From the NCBI RefSeq assembly GCF_002368095.1, contig NZ_AP018227.1, forward strand, positions 5,906,123-5,970,122: DNA of 64,000 nucleotides. The letters are read 5' to 3'. Made by a program: the position numbers and the translations under genes. Source of the DNA: Calothrix parasitica NIES-267 (GTDB taxonomy: Bacteria; Cyanobacteriota; Cyanobacteriia; Cyanobacteriales; Nostocaceae). The stretch's first letter is position 1. Each line of letters begins with the position of its first letter. Of this stretch, positions 56,640 through 64,000 are shown in pieces. A model generated the notes under the pieces. That model was given only the letters and a program-made list of their open reading frames with translations. It was not told where the DNA came from and did not search any database.

Positions 56640-56808
56640 TGAGCAATTAGCAGTTAGGAGTTAGGAGTTAGGAGTTAATAATTTTTTCTCCCCATCTCCC
56701 CATCTCCCCCTACGGGTTGCGCCACTCCCCTCAACCGAGGGAACCTCGGCACGGGGGGGGTGGCTTACCATCTCCCCATCTCCCCATCTCCTTGTCTCCC
56801 CATCTTCT
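56640..56808. repeat. STRR arrays (TTAGGAG and CCCCATCT) around a GC-rich hairpin
   Basis: Units of GTTAGGA at 56656-56677, then CCCCATCTC units at 56690-56709 and again at 56770-56808. They flank a GC-rich insert (56710-56762, with CAACCGAGG/CCTCGG and an eight-G run). The insert splits an otherwise continuous CCCCATCT array. Confidence 0.85.
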
Positions 56809-56814
56809 GAAAAC

Positions 56815-57564
56815 TCAAGCACCTTTAGTTTTAACACCGTAAATCAAGGCTTTGATGGCAAATTTCGGTAAAGCTAACATTCGTTTCCATCTCCAAGGTT
56901 CTTGATAAAGACGATATAGCCATTCCAAATTATTATCCCCTAACCAAGCAGGGGCACGAGTTTTAGCTCCCGACCAAATATCAAAACTTCCACCTACTCC
57001 AACCCAAGTAGCTTGGGGGCACAAGTGACGGTTTTGTTTTATCCATAACTCTTGACGAGGTACTCCCAAACCGACGTAAATAACTTGCGGCTGTATTTGA
57101 GAGAGAGTGGAGTGTAATTTTTGTTCTTCTTCGGGGGAATGATAGCCTGAATGAGTTCCTGCTATATCCAAATTTGGAATTTGTTCTTGCCAAGATTGTG
57201 CTGCTGCTGCTGCGGTTCCCGGCTTTCCTCCATAGAAAAATACCGAAGATTCGGGAGATTTTTGTCCGATTTCGCGCAATAATGCTTCAGCTAATTCAAT
57301 CCCAGGAATTCGACGTACATCTTGTTTTAAAAGTAATCGTAAATATAAAACTATCCCAGCCCCGTCTGGTATTACTAAGTCAGCGGCTTGAATTATAGTC
57401 GCGAGTGTTTCATTTCGTTCCGCTTGCATAGTCATTTCTGCATTCAGCGTAACTACATGGGTTCCCTCTGCTTTTTGTAAACGTTCTAACAAGTAGCCTG
57501 GGTAGTTTGTAGCTACATGAATTGGTAGTCCTAAAACTGAAAATTCTTTGGGCGGTTTATGCAT
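56815..57564 (-). CDS. WecG/TagA/CpsF-family glycosyltransferase
   Basis: A family GT26 transferase of about 250 residues that adds N-acetylmannosamine(-uronic acid) or a related sugar onto a lipid-linked acceptor at the cytoplasmic face of the membrane. It has VVTLNAEMTMQAERNETLATIIQAADLVIPDGAGIVLYLRLL (the catalytic Thr/Asp region), FFYGGKPGTAAAAAQSW, and PQVIYVGLGVPRQELWIKQNR ... WVGVGGSFDIWSGAKTRAPAWLGDNNLEWLYRLYQEPWRW. The C-terminus LPKFAIKALIYGVK may be a membrane-associating appendage. Likely part of exopolysaccharide or lipopolysaccharide assembly; neighbouring pathway genes are absent. Confidence 0.92.
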   Translation of the reverse strand: MHKPPKEFSVLGLPIHVATNYPGYLLERLQKAEGTHVVTLNAEMTMQAERNETLATIIQAADLVIPDGAGIVLYLRLLLKQDVRRIPGIELAEALLREIGQKSPESSVFFYGGKPGTAAAAAQSWQEQIPNLDIAGTHSGYHSPEEEQKLHSTLSQIQPQVIYVGLGVPRQELWIKQNRHLCPQATWVGVGGSFDIWSGAKTRAPAWLGDNNLEWLYRLYQEPWRWKRMLALPKFAIKALIYGVKTKGA

Positions 57565-58274
57565 TTTTTTATTTAAATTCGCCTCACACCAAATTGTATC
57601 GAAGCTAGTTTATCAAATTTGTTCCTTTATTGTTTGTGTTGCAATTTTAGCTACAGCTTCACTGTTTGCCACAATCATCAGCACACTAATATTAATGAAT
57701 CAAAGCGATTATTTAAAATGTAATTTATAACTCATGAGAATAAATATTATTCAAGTAAAAACAATCAAAAATACTTAAATATGAATAATCATTAACTTAA
57801 AATGCGACTTTGTGTTCTAAGTAGCATTTTGAGAAACATCTTCAAACAAGTAATTGTAAACAAACTGACGGCATCTTCCAAAACGCCAGTATACTTTTAA
57901 CAAAGGAGGTTAAGACAATAATATAAATATGTTTGAGTTCAACTGCGAAGATACAGATTTTCATACATAAATACGATTGATAGGGTAAGATTAACCACTC
58001 AGGGGTACTATAGCTAACTGAATCTAACGGAAAGATTGTATGTTTAAAACCTCTTCTTTGTATTGGGTGCTGTTAAATAAGGCGTAATTAACTCAAATTG
58101 TATATTCATAGCGTTTGCTATATGGGTAATGAATACCAAAACTGATAATATATCAATCATCAAAAATGGGTTTTATGCCATCAAAAGTAGAGATGTGAAG
58201 GAAACTGTATCTTAAATAGAATTTAAACGTAAACTCAATTTTACAGTTAATAGTTTAATGGGCACAAATTTACC
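57565..58274. other. Long divergent intergenic region
   Basis: 710 bases between the divergent glycosyltransferase and response-regulator genes. AAAGGAGG at 57903-57910, a near-perfect Shine-Dalgarno sequence, stands 19 bases before an ATG that opens only a 13-codon frame (MFEFNCEDTDFHT); the spacing is too long for normal use. No repeat array is present. The promoter of the response regulator is expected here. Confidence 0.45.
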
Positions 58275-58991
58275 ATGACTAAAATTCGCGTTGCTTTAAT
58301 TGAAGATCACGATCTTACCCGTTTGGGTATTCGGACAGCATTACAGCGTAATGTTGATTTTGAAATAGTAGGAGAAGCTGCTAATGCTAACGACGGACTA
58401 CAAATCTTAAAAACACTGCAACCAGATGTGGCAATTGTAGACATTGGTTTACCTGACAAAGATGGGATTGAGTTGACCCGAGAAGTAAAATCTACAGTTC
58501 CAGGATTATTAACTAAAATTCTGATTTTAACTTTACGCGATAGTAAAGAAGCGGTACTCGCAGCTTTTGCAGCTGGTGCAGATTCTTACTGTATGAAAGA
58601 TAAATACGATAACTTGCTTGAAGCGGTTCGCCATACCCACAATGGTAATGCTTGGATTGATCCAGCAATCGCTCGTATTGTATTGCAGCAAGCCCAAGAA
58701 AGTCCCCCAACCAACAAAGCTGCATCCGAGACTAATCAATTTGCAGAAAAATCTGACTATGCCAATTCTTCTAATAATGAAGATATGATTGACCCTTATA
58801 CTCTCACTGAAAGGGAATTAGAAGTATTACAGTTAATCGTAGAAGGTTGTAGTAACGCCATTATTGCTGAAAGACTTTACATTACGGTCGGAACTGTAAA
58901 AACTCATGTCCGCAATATTTTGAACAAGTTATGCGCCGATGACCGTACTCAAGCCGCTGTCCGTGCTTTGCGTTCGGGGCTAGTAGGGTAG
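58275..58991 (+). CDS. NarL/FixJ-type response regulator
   Basis: A transcription factor of 238 residues. The receiver domain has acidic residues Glu10-Asp11 (VALIEDHD), phospho-acceptor Asp56 (VAIVDIGLPDKDGIE) and Lys near 107 (CMKDKYD). A Ser/Asn-rich linker (residues about 140-170) joins it to a LuxR-type helix-turn-helix (YTLTERELEVLQLIVEGCSNAIIAERLYITVGTVKTHVRNILNKL). No histidine kinase gene is adjacent, so it is an orphan within the window. It is the first of three same-direction signalling genes, 196 bases before the receiver-phosphatase. Confidence 0.93.
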   Translation: MTKIRVALIEDHDLTRLGIRTALQRNVDFEIVGEAANANDGLQILKTLQPDVAIVDIGLPDKDGIELTREVKSTVPGLLTKILILTLRDSKEAVLAAFAAGADSYCMKDKYDNLLEAVRHTHNGNAWIDPAIARIVLQQAQESPPTNKAASETNQFAEKSDYANSSNNEDMIDPYTLTERELEVLQLIVEGCSNAIIAERLYITVGTVKTHVRNILNKLCADDRTQAAVRALRSGLVG

Positions 58992-59187
58992 CTTCCTTGC
59001 ATTCATCTGAGTATTTTTTGCGGAGATTAGAGATAAATTTACGACATTCACTTAATTCTGTGTTAGGAATGTGGGGGGATGTTAACAACTACCTTTTTGT
59101 TCCAACTGGGTTTATAGGCAAGATGAATTTAAAAAAAAATTATACAATCTTGCCTCGGAAAAATATATATGAAAATGATAGTCAACT

Positions 59188-60864
59188 ATGACTGAGATTG
59201 AGGCAGGCAAACTCAAATTAATGGTGGTAGATGACGAGTTAGATAATCTAGATTTACTTTACCGCACTTTTAGGCGAGATTTTAAAGTATTCAAGGCTAG
59301 CGATGCTCGTACTGCTCTAGAAATTTTAGATAAAGAAGGTGAAATGGCTGTAATTATCTCTGACCAAAGAATGCCAGAGATGAACGGTACCGAATTTTTC
59401 GGACTTACAGTGGAACGCTTTCCGGATACAATTCGCATTCTACTTACAGGTTTTACTGATGTAGAAGATTTAGTAGAAGCGATTAACTCAGGTCAAGTAT
59501 TTAGGTACATTACCAAACCTTGGAAGCCAGATCAACTTAGGGGATTAGTCGAGCAAGCCACCCAAACATATCGACTAGTCAAAAAAAGAACTTTCGATTT
59601 ACGTCGTTCTCTACGGCGAGAATCTTTAGTTAATGCAGTTACAACAGCAACTCGGGAATCTTTGGATTACCATAGTATGCTGAAAAAAATTGTCGCAACA
59701 ATTGGGCAAAGTTTTGAAGCTACTTGTTGCGTACTTAGACCTATTGAAGGAGAAAATCTAGCACCAGACGAATTTTTTTACAAAAACAATAATACTGAAT
59801 CTGAAGATTGCCGCTTTAATGCCATTCCTTTAATAGAAAAAGTCCTGGTTAGCCGTAAATGCGAAGTTTCTGAATATACTTCAGACAATGGTGAAAGCTA
59901 TCAGCAATTAGCAGTACCGCTGACTTATCAACAACATTTACAAGCAATTCTTGCTTTACATCAACAAGAACCCCATCGTAAATGGCAACAGGAGGATATT
60001 GAGTTAATTTCTGGGGTTGCAGAACAAGCTGCGTTAGCTCTTTCTCAGGCAAAACTTTATCAAAGTCTCCAGCAGAAGCAAGAACAAATTCATGCTGAAT
60101 TAGAAGTTGCACGTCAAATTCAGCACAATCTACTACGCCAAAGTTTACCGGAAGTAGAAGGAGTCAAAGTACAAGCTTGTTGTTATCCAGCGCGGGAAGT
60201 AGGAGGAGACTTTTTTGAAGTCTTTGTTCATCCCAAGGGTGACTTATGGCTCGCTGTGGGTGATGTTTCTGGTAAGGGGGTTCCTGCTGCACTGTTTATG
60301 GCTAGTGCAATATCGGTGTTACGCCGAGAATTATCTCAAGAAACACCTGCAATGCCGAATATAGTCATGAAAAATCTAAATGAGGCTTTAGGCGATGACC
60401 TTGTAAGCAATAATTGCTTCATTACTTTGGTATTAGCTCGGTATTCACCTACTACTAAGCAGTTAGTATATGCTAATGCCGGTCATATTTATCCAATTAT
60501 CTGCTCGCATAAAAATTCGCAACTAGACGAACCAAATTTTCTCAAGGTACGTGGAATTCCTTTAGGTATATTACCAGATTGGAAAGCAAACGCTGGGGAA
60601 TTAGTTCTTAATTCTGACGAAACTTTATTGCTCGCAAGTGATGGAATTACTGAAGCTCAGGTTTCGATGAAAACTGATTTCGGTAAGGACTCAGCAGATG
60701 GTGTTGAATCAATAACACGTTCCATGCTCAACCAAGAAGGATTGTGGCAGCTATTGCTCGAACAAGAGAAACCACTCAGCCTAAATAAATTATTAAACCG
60801 TATCCATGTTGATACCGAAGTTCAAGAAGACGACCAAACTATACTTTCACTAGAGGTTTTATAA
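59188..60864 (+). CDS. Receiver-GAF-PP2C (RsbU/SpoIIE-type) phosphatase
   Basis: The 558-residue protein has three domains. An N-terminal receiver (residues about 9-125) has Asp15/16, acceptor Asp59 (ISDQRMPEMNG) and Lys in YITKPWKP. A GAF-like sensor spans about 150-285. A C-terminal PP2C/SpoIIE phosphatase (about 310-558) has metal ligands in REVGGDFFE, AVGDVSGKGVPAALFM and LASDGITEAQ. A coiled linker (QQKQEQIHAELEVARQIQHNLL) joins GAF and phosphatase, as in RsbU. It should dephosphorylate a STAS anti-sigma antagonist in response to receiver phosphorylation. Three bases separate its stop from the next start, so expression is coupled. Confidence 0.93.
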   Translation: MTEIEAGKLKLMVVDDELDNLDLLYRTFRRDFKVFKASDARTALEILDKEGEMAVIISDQRMPEMNGTEFFGLTVERFPDTIRILLTGFTDVEDLVEAINSGQVFRYITKPWKPDQLRGLVEQATQTYRLVKKRTFDLRRSLRRESLVNAVTTATRESLDYHSMLKKIVATIGQSFEATCCVLRPIEGENLAPDEFFYKNNNTESEDCRFNAIPLIEKVLVSRKCEVSEYTSDNGESYQQLAVPLTYQQHLQAILALHQQEPHRKWQQEDIELISGVAEQAALALSQAKLYQSLQQKQEQIHAELEVARQIQHNLLRQSLPEVEGVKVQACCYPAREVGGDFFEVFVHPKGDLWLAVGDVSGKGVPAALFMASAISVLRRELSQETPAMPNIVMKNLNEALGDDLVSNNCFITLVLARYSPTTKQLVYANAGHIYPIICSHKNSQLDEPNFLKVRGIPLGILPDWKANAGELVLNSDETLLLASDGITEAQVSMKTDFGKDSADGVESITRSMLNQEGLWQLLLEQEKPLSLNKLLNRIHVDTEVQEDDQTILSLEVL

Positions 60865-60867
60865 GCA

Positions 60868-61317
60868 ATGAAAAGTGAGCTTCACGTACCAAGTGACTTG
60901 AAGTATTTAAATGTTGTGGAAAGCTGGCTATTGGGGTGCTTACAAACGGAATTAGGCGAATCCGTTGATTGGAAGCGACAATCAAATCGTTTACGCTTAG
61001 TTTTAGTCGAAGCCTACTCAAATGTAGTCCGCCACGCTCATAAAGAACAGCCCCAAGTCCCTATATTAATTCGCTTGGAATTAGAACAGAGGGATTTAGC
61101 TTTAGAAGTTTGGGATAAAGGAGAAGGTTATGATATGTCTACTTACTTTCCTCCTTCTCCTGTAGAAAAACAAGAAGGTGGTTATGGCTGGTTGATTATG
61201 AACCGTTTGATGGACAAAGTAGAATACGAGCTACAAGTTGATGGTGGCAATTGTCTCAAGTTAGAGGCTAGTTTGCCAGAAACCCCAGAAAAAGTTGAAG
61301 AAAAAGTTAACAATTAA
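60868..61317 (+). CDS. RsbW/SpoIIAB-type anti-sigma factor serine kinase
   Basis: A 149-residue GHKL ATPase with N-box EAYSNVVRHAH (residues about 49-59), G1 box WDKGEGYDMS, and G2 box GGYGWLIMNRLMDKVEY. It phosphorylates or sequesters a STAS antagonist in partner-switching regulation. It is directly downstream of and translationally coupled to the PP2C gene, so the pair controls the same partner. No STAS gene is adjacent; the STAS gene at 29124 is a possible partner, but other family members elsewhere in the genome are equally possible. A terminator follows at 61498. Confidence 0.9.
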   Translation: MKSELHVPSDLKYLNVVESWLLGCLQTELGESVDWKRQSNRLRLVLVEAYSNVVRHAHKEQPQVPILIRLELEQRDLALEVWDKGEGYDMSTYFPPSPVEKQEGGYGWLIMNRLMDKVEYELQVDGGNCLKLEASLPETPEKVEEKVNN

Positions 61318-61497
61318 TCGGCCTCAGATATAGTTCGCTCTCACTCCTTGACTTTTACCCTCTATTTAAAAAAATAAATTTAACTATCCGACGAGGAATC
61401 CCAGTTCCTATCTAATAGTTCAAGTTCTTTCAAGAAGACTGAAGACTGAATTTTTAACTTTTACAAAATTTATAAAATTTATCTAAACATAATGCCC

Positions 61498-61529
61498 GAA
61501 CCTACTTAATTAGCGTAGGTTCTTTTTTT
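61498..61529 (+). terminator. Intrinsic terminator of the partner-switching operon
   Basis: Stem GAACCTAC/GTAGGTTC with a 9-base loop, followed by seven T. Confidence 0.9.
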
Positions 61530-61813
61530 ATGCAATTTTGAAGTTAACAATACTTAATCTAGATAATAACTTTTGCTAAGGTTATTTGATTTATATCTGG
61601 GAATCATCAAATAATAGGAAAGTGGCTACACTCTTGACAAATTTTTTAGTTGGCAAATTTCAATGCTGAAGTTGGCTAGTTAAGAGCTAGGTACTGGCGA
61701 ACTTGTTTTTTGGCTTGCCAAGAATGCTAGTAGTGCTAGCAGTTTACTTGATATGTGGTCGCGAGGATTTATTTAAATACTCAAATATTCCCAGATACTA
61801 AAAATTTTTAACG
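61530..61813. other. Intergenic region upstream of the 61.8-kb gene
   Basis: About 280 bases. TTGACA at 61634-61639 is a candidate -35 box, but no matching -10 is clear. A small hairpin, GCTAG-TAGTG-CTAGC, lies at 61726-61741. Confidence 0.4.
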
Positions 61814-62260
61814 ATGCCTATGAAAGCCTCATTTTGTTTGTCACCGCGCTACCGTTTAGATGATGAGTCACCCTGGCTAGAGGGAATCGACCCCAGCCGT
61901 CATTACTGGATTAAAGTTAATGGGGACAATAATCTAACAATCACAATTCCTGGATTACTTGTTGCTTCTATGGATGAAATGAAGCAAGCAATGAAAGAAT
62001 TTCGCTTGCTGGAACCGGGCGAACAAATGACTTTAGAAAGAGTTGCCAGCACTTGCCAAATTCACTGTATTAGCAGCAACTGCTACGCAATCGAAGCAGA
62101 AATAGATAATGCACCAGTTTGGCATTTATTTGACCAAGAGACTTTAGATAGTTTATTGATGAGCGCTCACCCAGATTGGCAATGCGCTCCTTCTGGTATT
62201 GAGCTAGGAAGGAAATTATTATTACGCTCTTTAGAACAAGCTACAGCAATTAAAGGTTAA
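61814..62260 (+). CDS. Conserved cyanobacterial hypothetical protein (148 aa)
   Basis: I do not recognise a named family. The sequence reads SFCLSPRYRLDDESPWLEGIDPSRHYWIKVNGDNNLTITIPGLLVASMDEMKQAMKEFRLLEPGEQMTLERVASTCQIHCISSNCYAIEAEIDNAPVWHLFD... It is soluble, acidic, with four Cys and several Trp, and no signal peptide. The mixed alpha/beta pattern and the PGLLVAS/MTLERVAS stretches look like a compact single domain. An alternative start is ATG 61820 (MKASFCLS). It precedes the convergent carotenoid-binding pair. The function is unknown. Confidence 0.65.
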   Translation: MPMKASFCLSPRYRLDDESPWLEGIDPSRHYWIKVNGDNNLTITIPGLLVASMDEMKQAMKEFRLLEPGEQMTLERVASTCQIHCISSNCYAIEAEIDNAPVWHLFDQETLDSLLMSAHPDWQCAPSGIELGRKLLLRSLEQATAIKG

Positions 62261-62343
62261 TTTTTAACTAATTTTTGTTAGTGTTAGATAAATTTCTATT
62301 TAATATCCGCTAATTTTAATGAATTTTAGCTTAGGGAAAAACA

Positions 62344-62751
62344 CTATTTGCGTAATGAAAGTAATTCTTGTGGAGAAGCCAGAAGTTTAATTTTTACATC
62401 CAAAATTTGAAGATTTTCATTCAAAGTAAACAACCAAGATACATTTACACCGAACCAAGGAGTTTCAACTTTACCTGCAACTTTAATTTGAGTTTGGTTG
62501 TCTTCTAAAATTCTGCTAATAGCTTCACGAGGATAAGCCTTGATATCAATTGCTTCCTTGTGCAAATAACTTAAAATTGCATCTCTTCCAGTAATCCCGG
62601 ATTCAAATGGGGGATGCATCACACCACTTTCTGCAAATAAGGAAGCGGTTTTTTCGTAATCGCTTCCATTTAAACTTTGAAAATACTGCTGTATCCTTGG
62701 TTCGTTAATTCCTTGGATATCGATTGATTCTTTTGATTGAACTGCACTCAT
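62344..62751 (-). CDS. C-terminal-domain homologue of orange carotenoid protein (CTDH; NTF2-like fold)
   Basis: A single NTF2-like domain of 135 residues resembling the C-terminal regulatory domain of OCP: YFQSLNGSDYEKTASLFAESGVMHPPFESGITGRDAILSYLHKE, then TQIKVAGKVETPWFGVNVSWLFTLNENLQILDVKIKLLASPQELL. Trp99 and Trp106 occupy the places of OCP Trp277/Trp288, and Tyr23 is in the position of a carotenoid-contacting tyrosine. CTDHs deliver carotenoid to helical carotenoid proteins. It is encoded downstream of such a gene on the same strand, the known cyanobacterial arrangement. The protein contains no cysteine at all, so the disulfide-linked dimer described for some CTDHs cannot form. Confidence 0.9.
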   Translation of the reverse strand: MSAVQSKESIDIQGINEPRIQQYFQSLNGSDYEKTASLFAESGVMHPPFESGITGRDAILSYLHKEAIDIKAYPREAISRILEDNQTQIKVAGKVETPWFGVNVSWLFTLNENLQILDVKIKLLASPQELLSLRK

Positions 62752-63122
62752 AAGATAGCCTCTATCAACTGTTTATGTTAATTATTGGAATACAAAAGCT
62801 AACATCATGAAAAGCAGCCTCAGAAATAATTTTTTTTAATTTAGGTATTTCTTTGGGTAGAAAGTTGAACGAATTATAAAAAAATAATTGATTAGAGGAA
62901 GGAAAAATATAGGATGCAAGAATTATGTACTCAGTATCAAAGATATTTGATAAAATCAGCTGAATTTATTTGCTGAATCAATTCTACTAAGGCTCTTGTG
63001 TTGAAACTAAATTGTTGTAAGGTGAGTAATAATCCTCACCCCACAATCTACGGTTTATGAAAATACGACGAATAATTTTTGTGTAAGAGCAGTATATAAC
63101 GGAAAATACTTAATACTGCGCT
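62752..63122 (-). other. Spacer between HCP and CTDH genes with a hairpin
   Basis: The 371-base gap contains a stem GGTGAG/CTCACC around 63020-63039 and no other gene. The hairpin could reduce transcription from the HCP gene into the CTDH gene; a separate CTDH promoter is possible. Confidence 0.45.
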
Positions 63123-63653
63123 TTATGCTAAGGGGTCTACACCCATATCAGTTACAACTTTGCGAAGAACAGTAATCTGTTGACCAAAATCAAGTTCTTT
63201 GACGCTTTCTAGTACTTGAGAGCCATCGCGAGATAACTGATAGTGGGACGGCATTGGTACAACCAAACCTTTAACCATCAACTCTGATAATTCATACCAA
63301 AAAGCTAGCTTTGTATTAGCACTGAGAATACCGTAAGCACGGCAAACTTGGCTATTGTTCTTCGCAGCTAAATCACGCATTGCTTGCAACTGCTCGTCAT
63401 GAGACATTTGCTTGATTTGATTGAGCAGACCTTCTGCTAATTGCAAGCGTGCTGCACCTGTAGCAGCAGGAGTAATAGAACGTCCCATTTCGGTATACGC
63501 GAACCAAAGCACTGCTAACTGGTCATCTACCGAAAGGCTTTTGAATACATTCACAGTTGAACTTACCGCATCAATCAACTGAGTATCGTAGTCGAAAGCG
63601 TTGGAAAAACCGTTTTTTATTGAATCTGTGGAGAAAGTCATATCAGGCACCAT
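63123..63653 (-). CDS. Helical carotenoid protein (OCP N-terminal domain homologue)
   Basis: A carotenoid-binding all-helical protein of 176 residues that quenches singlet oxygen or phycobilisome energy. It matches the OCP N-terminal domain: LSVDDQLAVLWFAYTEMGRSITPAATGAARLQLAEGLLNQIKQM, SQVCRAYGILSANTKLAFWYELSELM and LDFGQQITVLRKVVTDMGVDPLA. Carotenoid-contact residues are conserved: Trp50 and Tyr53 (OCP Trp41/Tyr44), Trp119 (OCP Trp110) and Arg164 (OCP Arg155). An alternative start is Met5 (position 63641), which matches the usual MTFxxDS start better. With the CTDH gene it forms a split-OCP pair, resembling HCP4-CTDH loci in Nostoc. Confidence 0.93.
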   Translation of the reverse strand: MVPDMTFSTDSIKNGFSNAFDYDTQLIDAVSSTVNVFKSLSVDDQLAVLWFAYTEMGRSITPAATGAARLQLAEGLLNQIKQMSHDEQLQAMRDLAAKNNSQVCRAYGILSANTKLAFWYELSELMVKGLVVPMPSHYQLSRDGSQVLESVKELDFGQQITVLRKVVTDMGVDPLA

Positions 63654-63862
63654 TCATTGTTTGTAAACTTTGTAGCGAACTATTAACAGCCTTGAAGGCT
63701 TGTCTGTATGTTGCTTTACCTTACACTTGCTATTTTGCATACAAACTTTACAAATTGCAAATAAAATTTACAAATAGGTTAAATAGTAAATATAAAACAG
63801 GGGATCATAATAGCCGTATATGATAGGGGTGCGCTTTTCGGGCAAATATTAAAATAAGATAA

Positions 63863-64000
63863 ATGAATCAATCATCCTCCCCAAGCAGCATACAAATTAA
63901 GGAAAAAGCGCTAGAGTTGGGATTTCATAAAGTCGGTATAGCCGCTGTAAATCTTACAGAGACTCAGGTGCAGAGATTACAAGCATGGTTAGCCTTGGGG
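63863..64000 (+). CDS. queG: Epoxyqueuosine reductase, N-terminal part (runs off the window)
   Basis: The 46 visible residues, MNQSSSPSSIQIKEKALELGFHKVGIAAVNLTETQVQRLQAWLALG, match the beginning of QueG: IKEKALELGFHKVGIA, then the first helix. QueG reduces epoxyqueuosine to queuosine in tRNA, using cobalamin and Fe-S clusters. The remaining approximately 270 residues lie beyond the window. It is divergent from the HCP gene, with about 210 bases between. Confidence 0.85.
   Translation, partial: MNQSSSPSSIQIKEKALELGFHKVGIAAVNLTETQVQRLQAWLALG

Overview
The window looks like chromosome of a filamentous, probably heterocyst-forming cyanobacterium (Nostocales, Calothrix/Rivularia/Nostoc-like). The genus is a guess. 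The evidence is AT-rich DNA with long spacers, six HIP1 octamers GCGATCGC (6445, 13503, 24721, 27345, 42464, 44529), many short tandem repeats of about 7 bases typical of Nostocales, and a cyanobacterial gene set: ferredoxin-type glutamate synthase, RNase E with an arginine-rich C-terminal tail, a Tab2/Atab2 protein, DUF1997, DUF4330, and a helical carotenoid protein paired with a homologue of the orange carotenoid protein C-terminal domain. No tRNA, rRNA or CRISPR array was recognised.

Layout. 0-4.6 kb: end of a DMT-type transporter, a PIG-V-like mannosyltransferase, a polysaccharide deacetylase, then a nest of small inverted-repeat elements. 4.6-13.7 kb: Fd-GOGAT (minus), an AMIN/phosphodiester-glycosidase-like cell-surface protein, a cupin of the mannose-6-phosphate isomerase type and an IscA-like Fe-S protein. 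13.8-19.5 kb: the str operon rpsL-rpsG-fusA-tuf-rpsJ, with an unusually long rpsL-rpsG gap and clear terminators after tuf and rpsJ. 19.7-30.9 kb: LonB-domain protein, pheA, DUF1997, then rnhB, rne and a TIGR03960-type radical SAM gene on the minus strand, where rne has an approximately 870-base structured leader; next a STAS anti-sigma antagonist, a 64-residue protein and a PrxQ/BCP peroxiredoxin. 31-36 kb: an RND efflux pump and its membrane fusion protein. 36.7-40 kb: HD phosphohydrolase, S-formylglutathione hydrolase and Tab2.

40-44 kb: an MFS transporter gene split by an IS630-type element with a TA target duplication. That element is itself split by an ISAs1-type element with a 10-base target duplication. 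Removing both restores one uninterrupted 411-codon reading frame. 44-57.6 kb: DUF2470, a PPP phosphatase, an M48 protease, DUF4330, an unrecognised pair (a 366-residue protein followed by a 632-residue lipoprotein), RusA resolvase beside a small protein with a nuclease-like pattern, an alpha/beta hydrolase, several cyanobacterial hypothetical proteins, an FtsE-like ATPase and a WecG/TagA glycosyltransferase. 58-61.3 kb: a NarL-type response regulator, a receiver-GAF-PP2C phosphatase and an RsbW-like kinase, forming a partner-switching module. 62.3-63.7 kb: a split orange-carotenoid-protein pair (CTDH and HCP). The window ends inside queG.

Most of the content is housekeeping. The strongest observations are the nested, exactly reconstructable insertion at 41.0-43.8 kb, tandem-repeat arrays that supply or touch start and stop codons of several genes, the nest of mini-elements at 3.9-4.5 kb, the unrecognised two-gene unit at 47.7-50.8 kb, the cysteine-free CTDH beside an HCP, and the structured rne leader.
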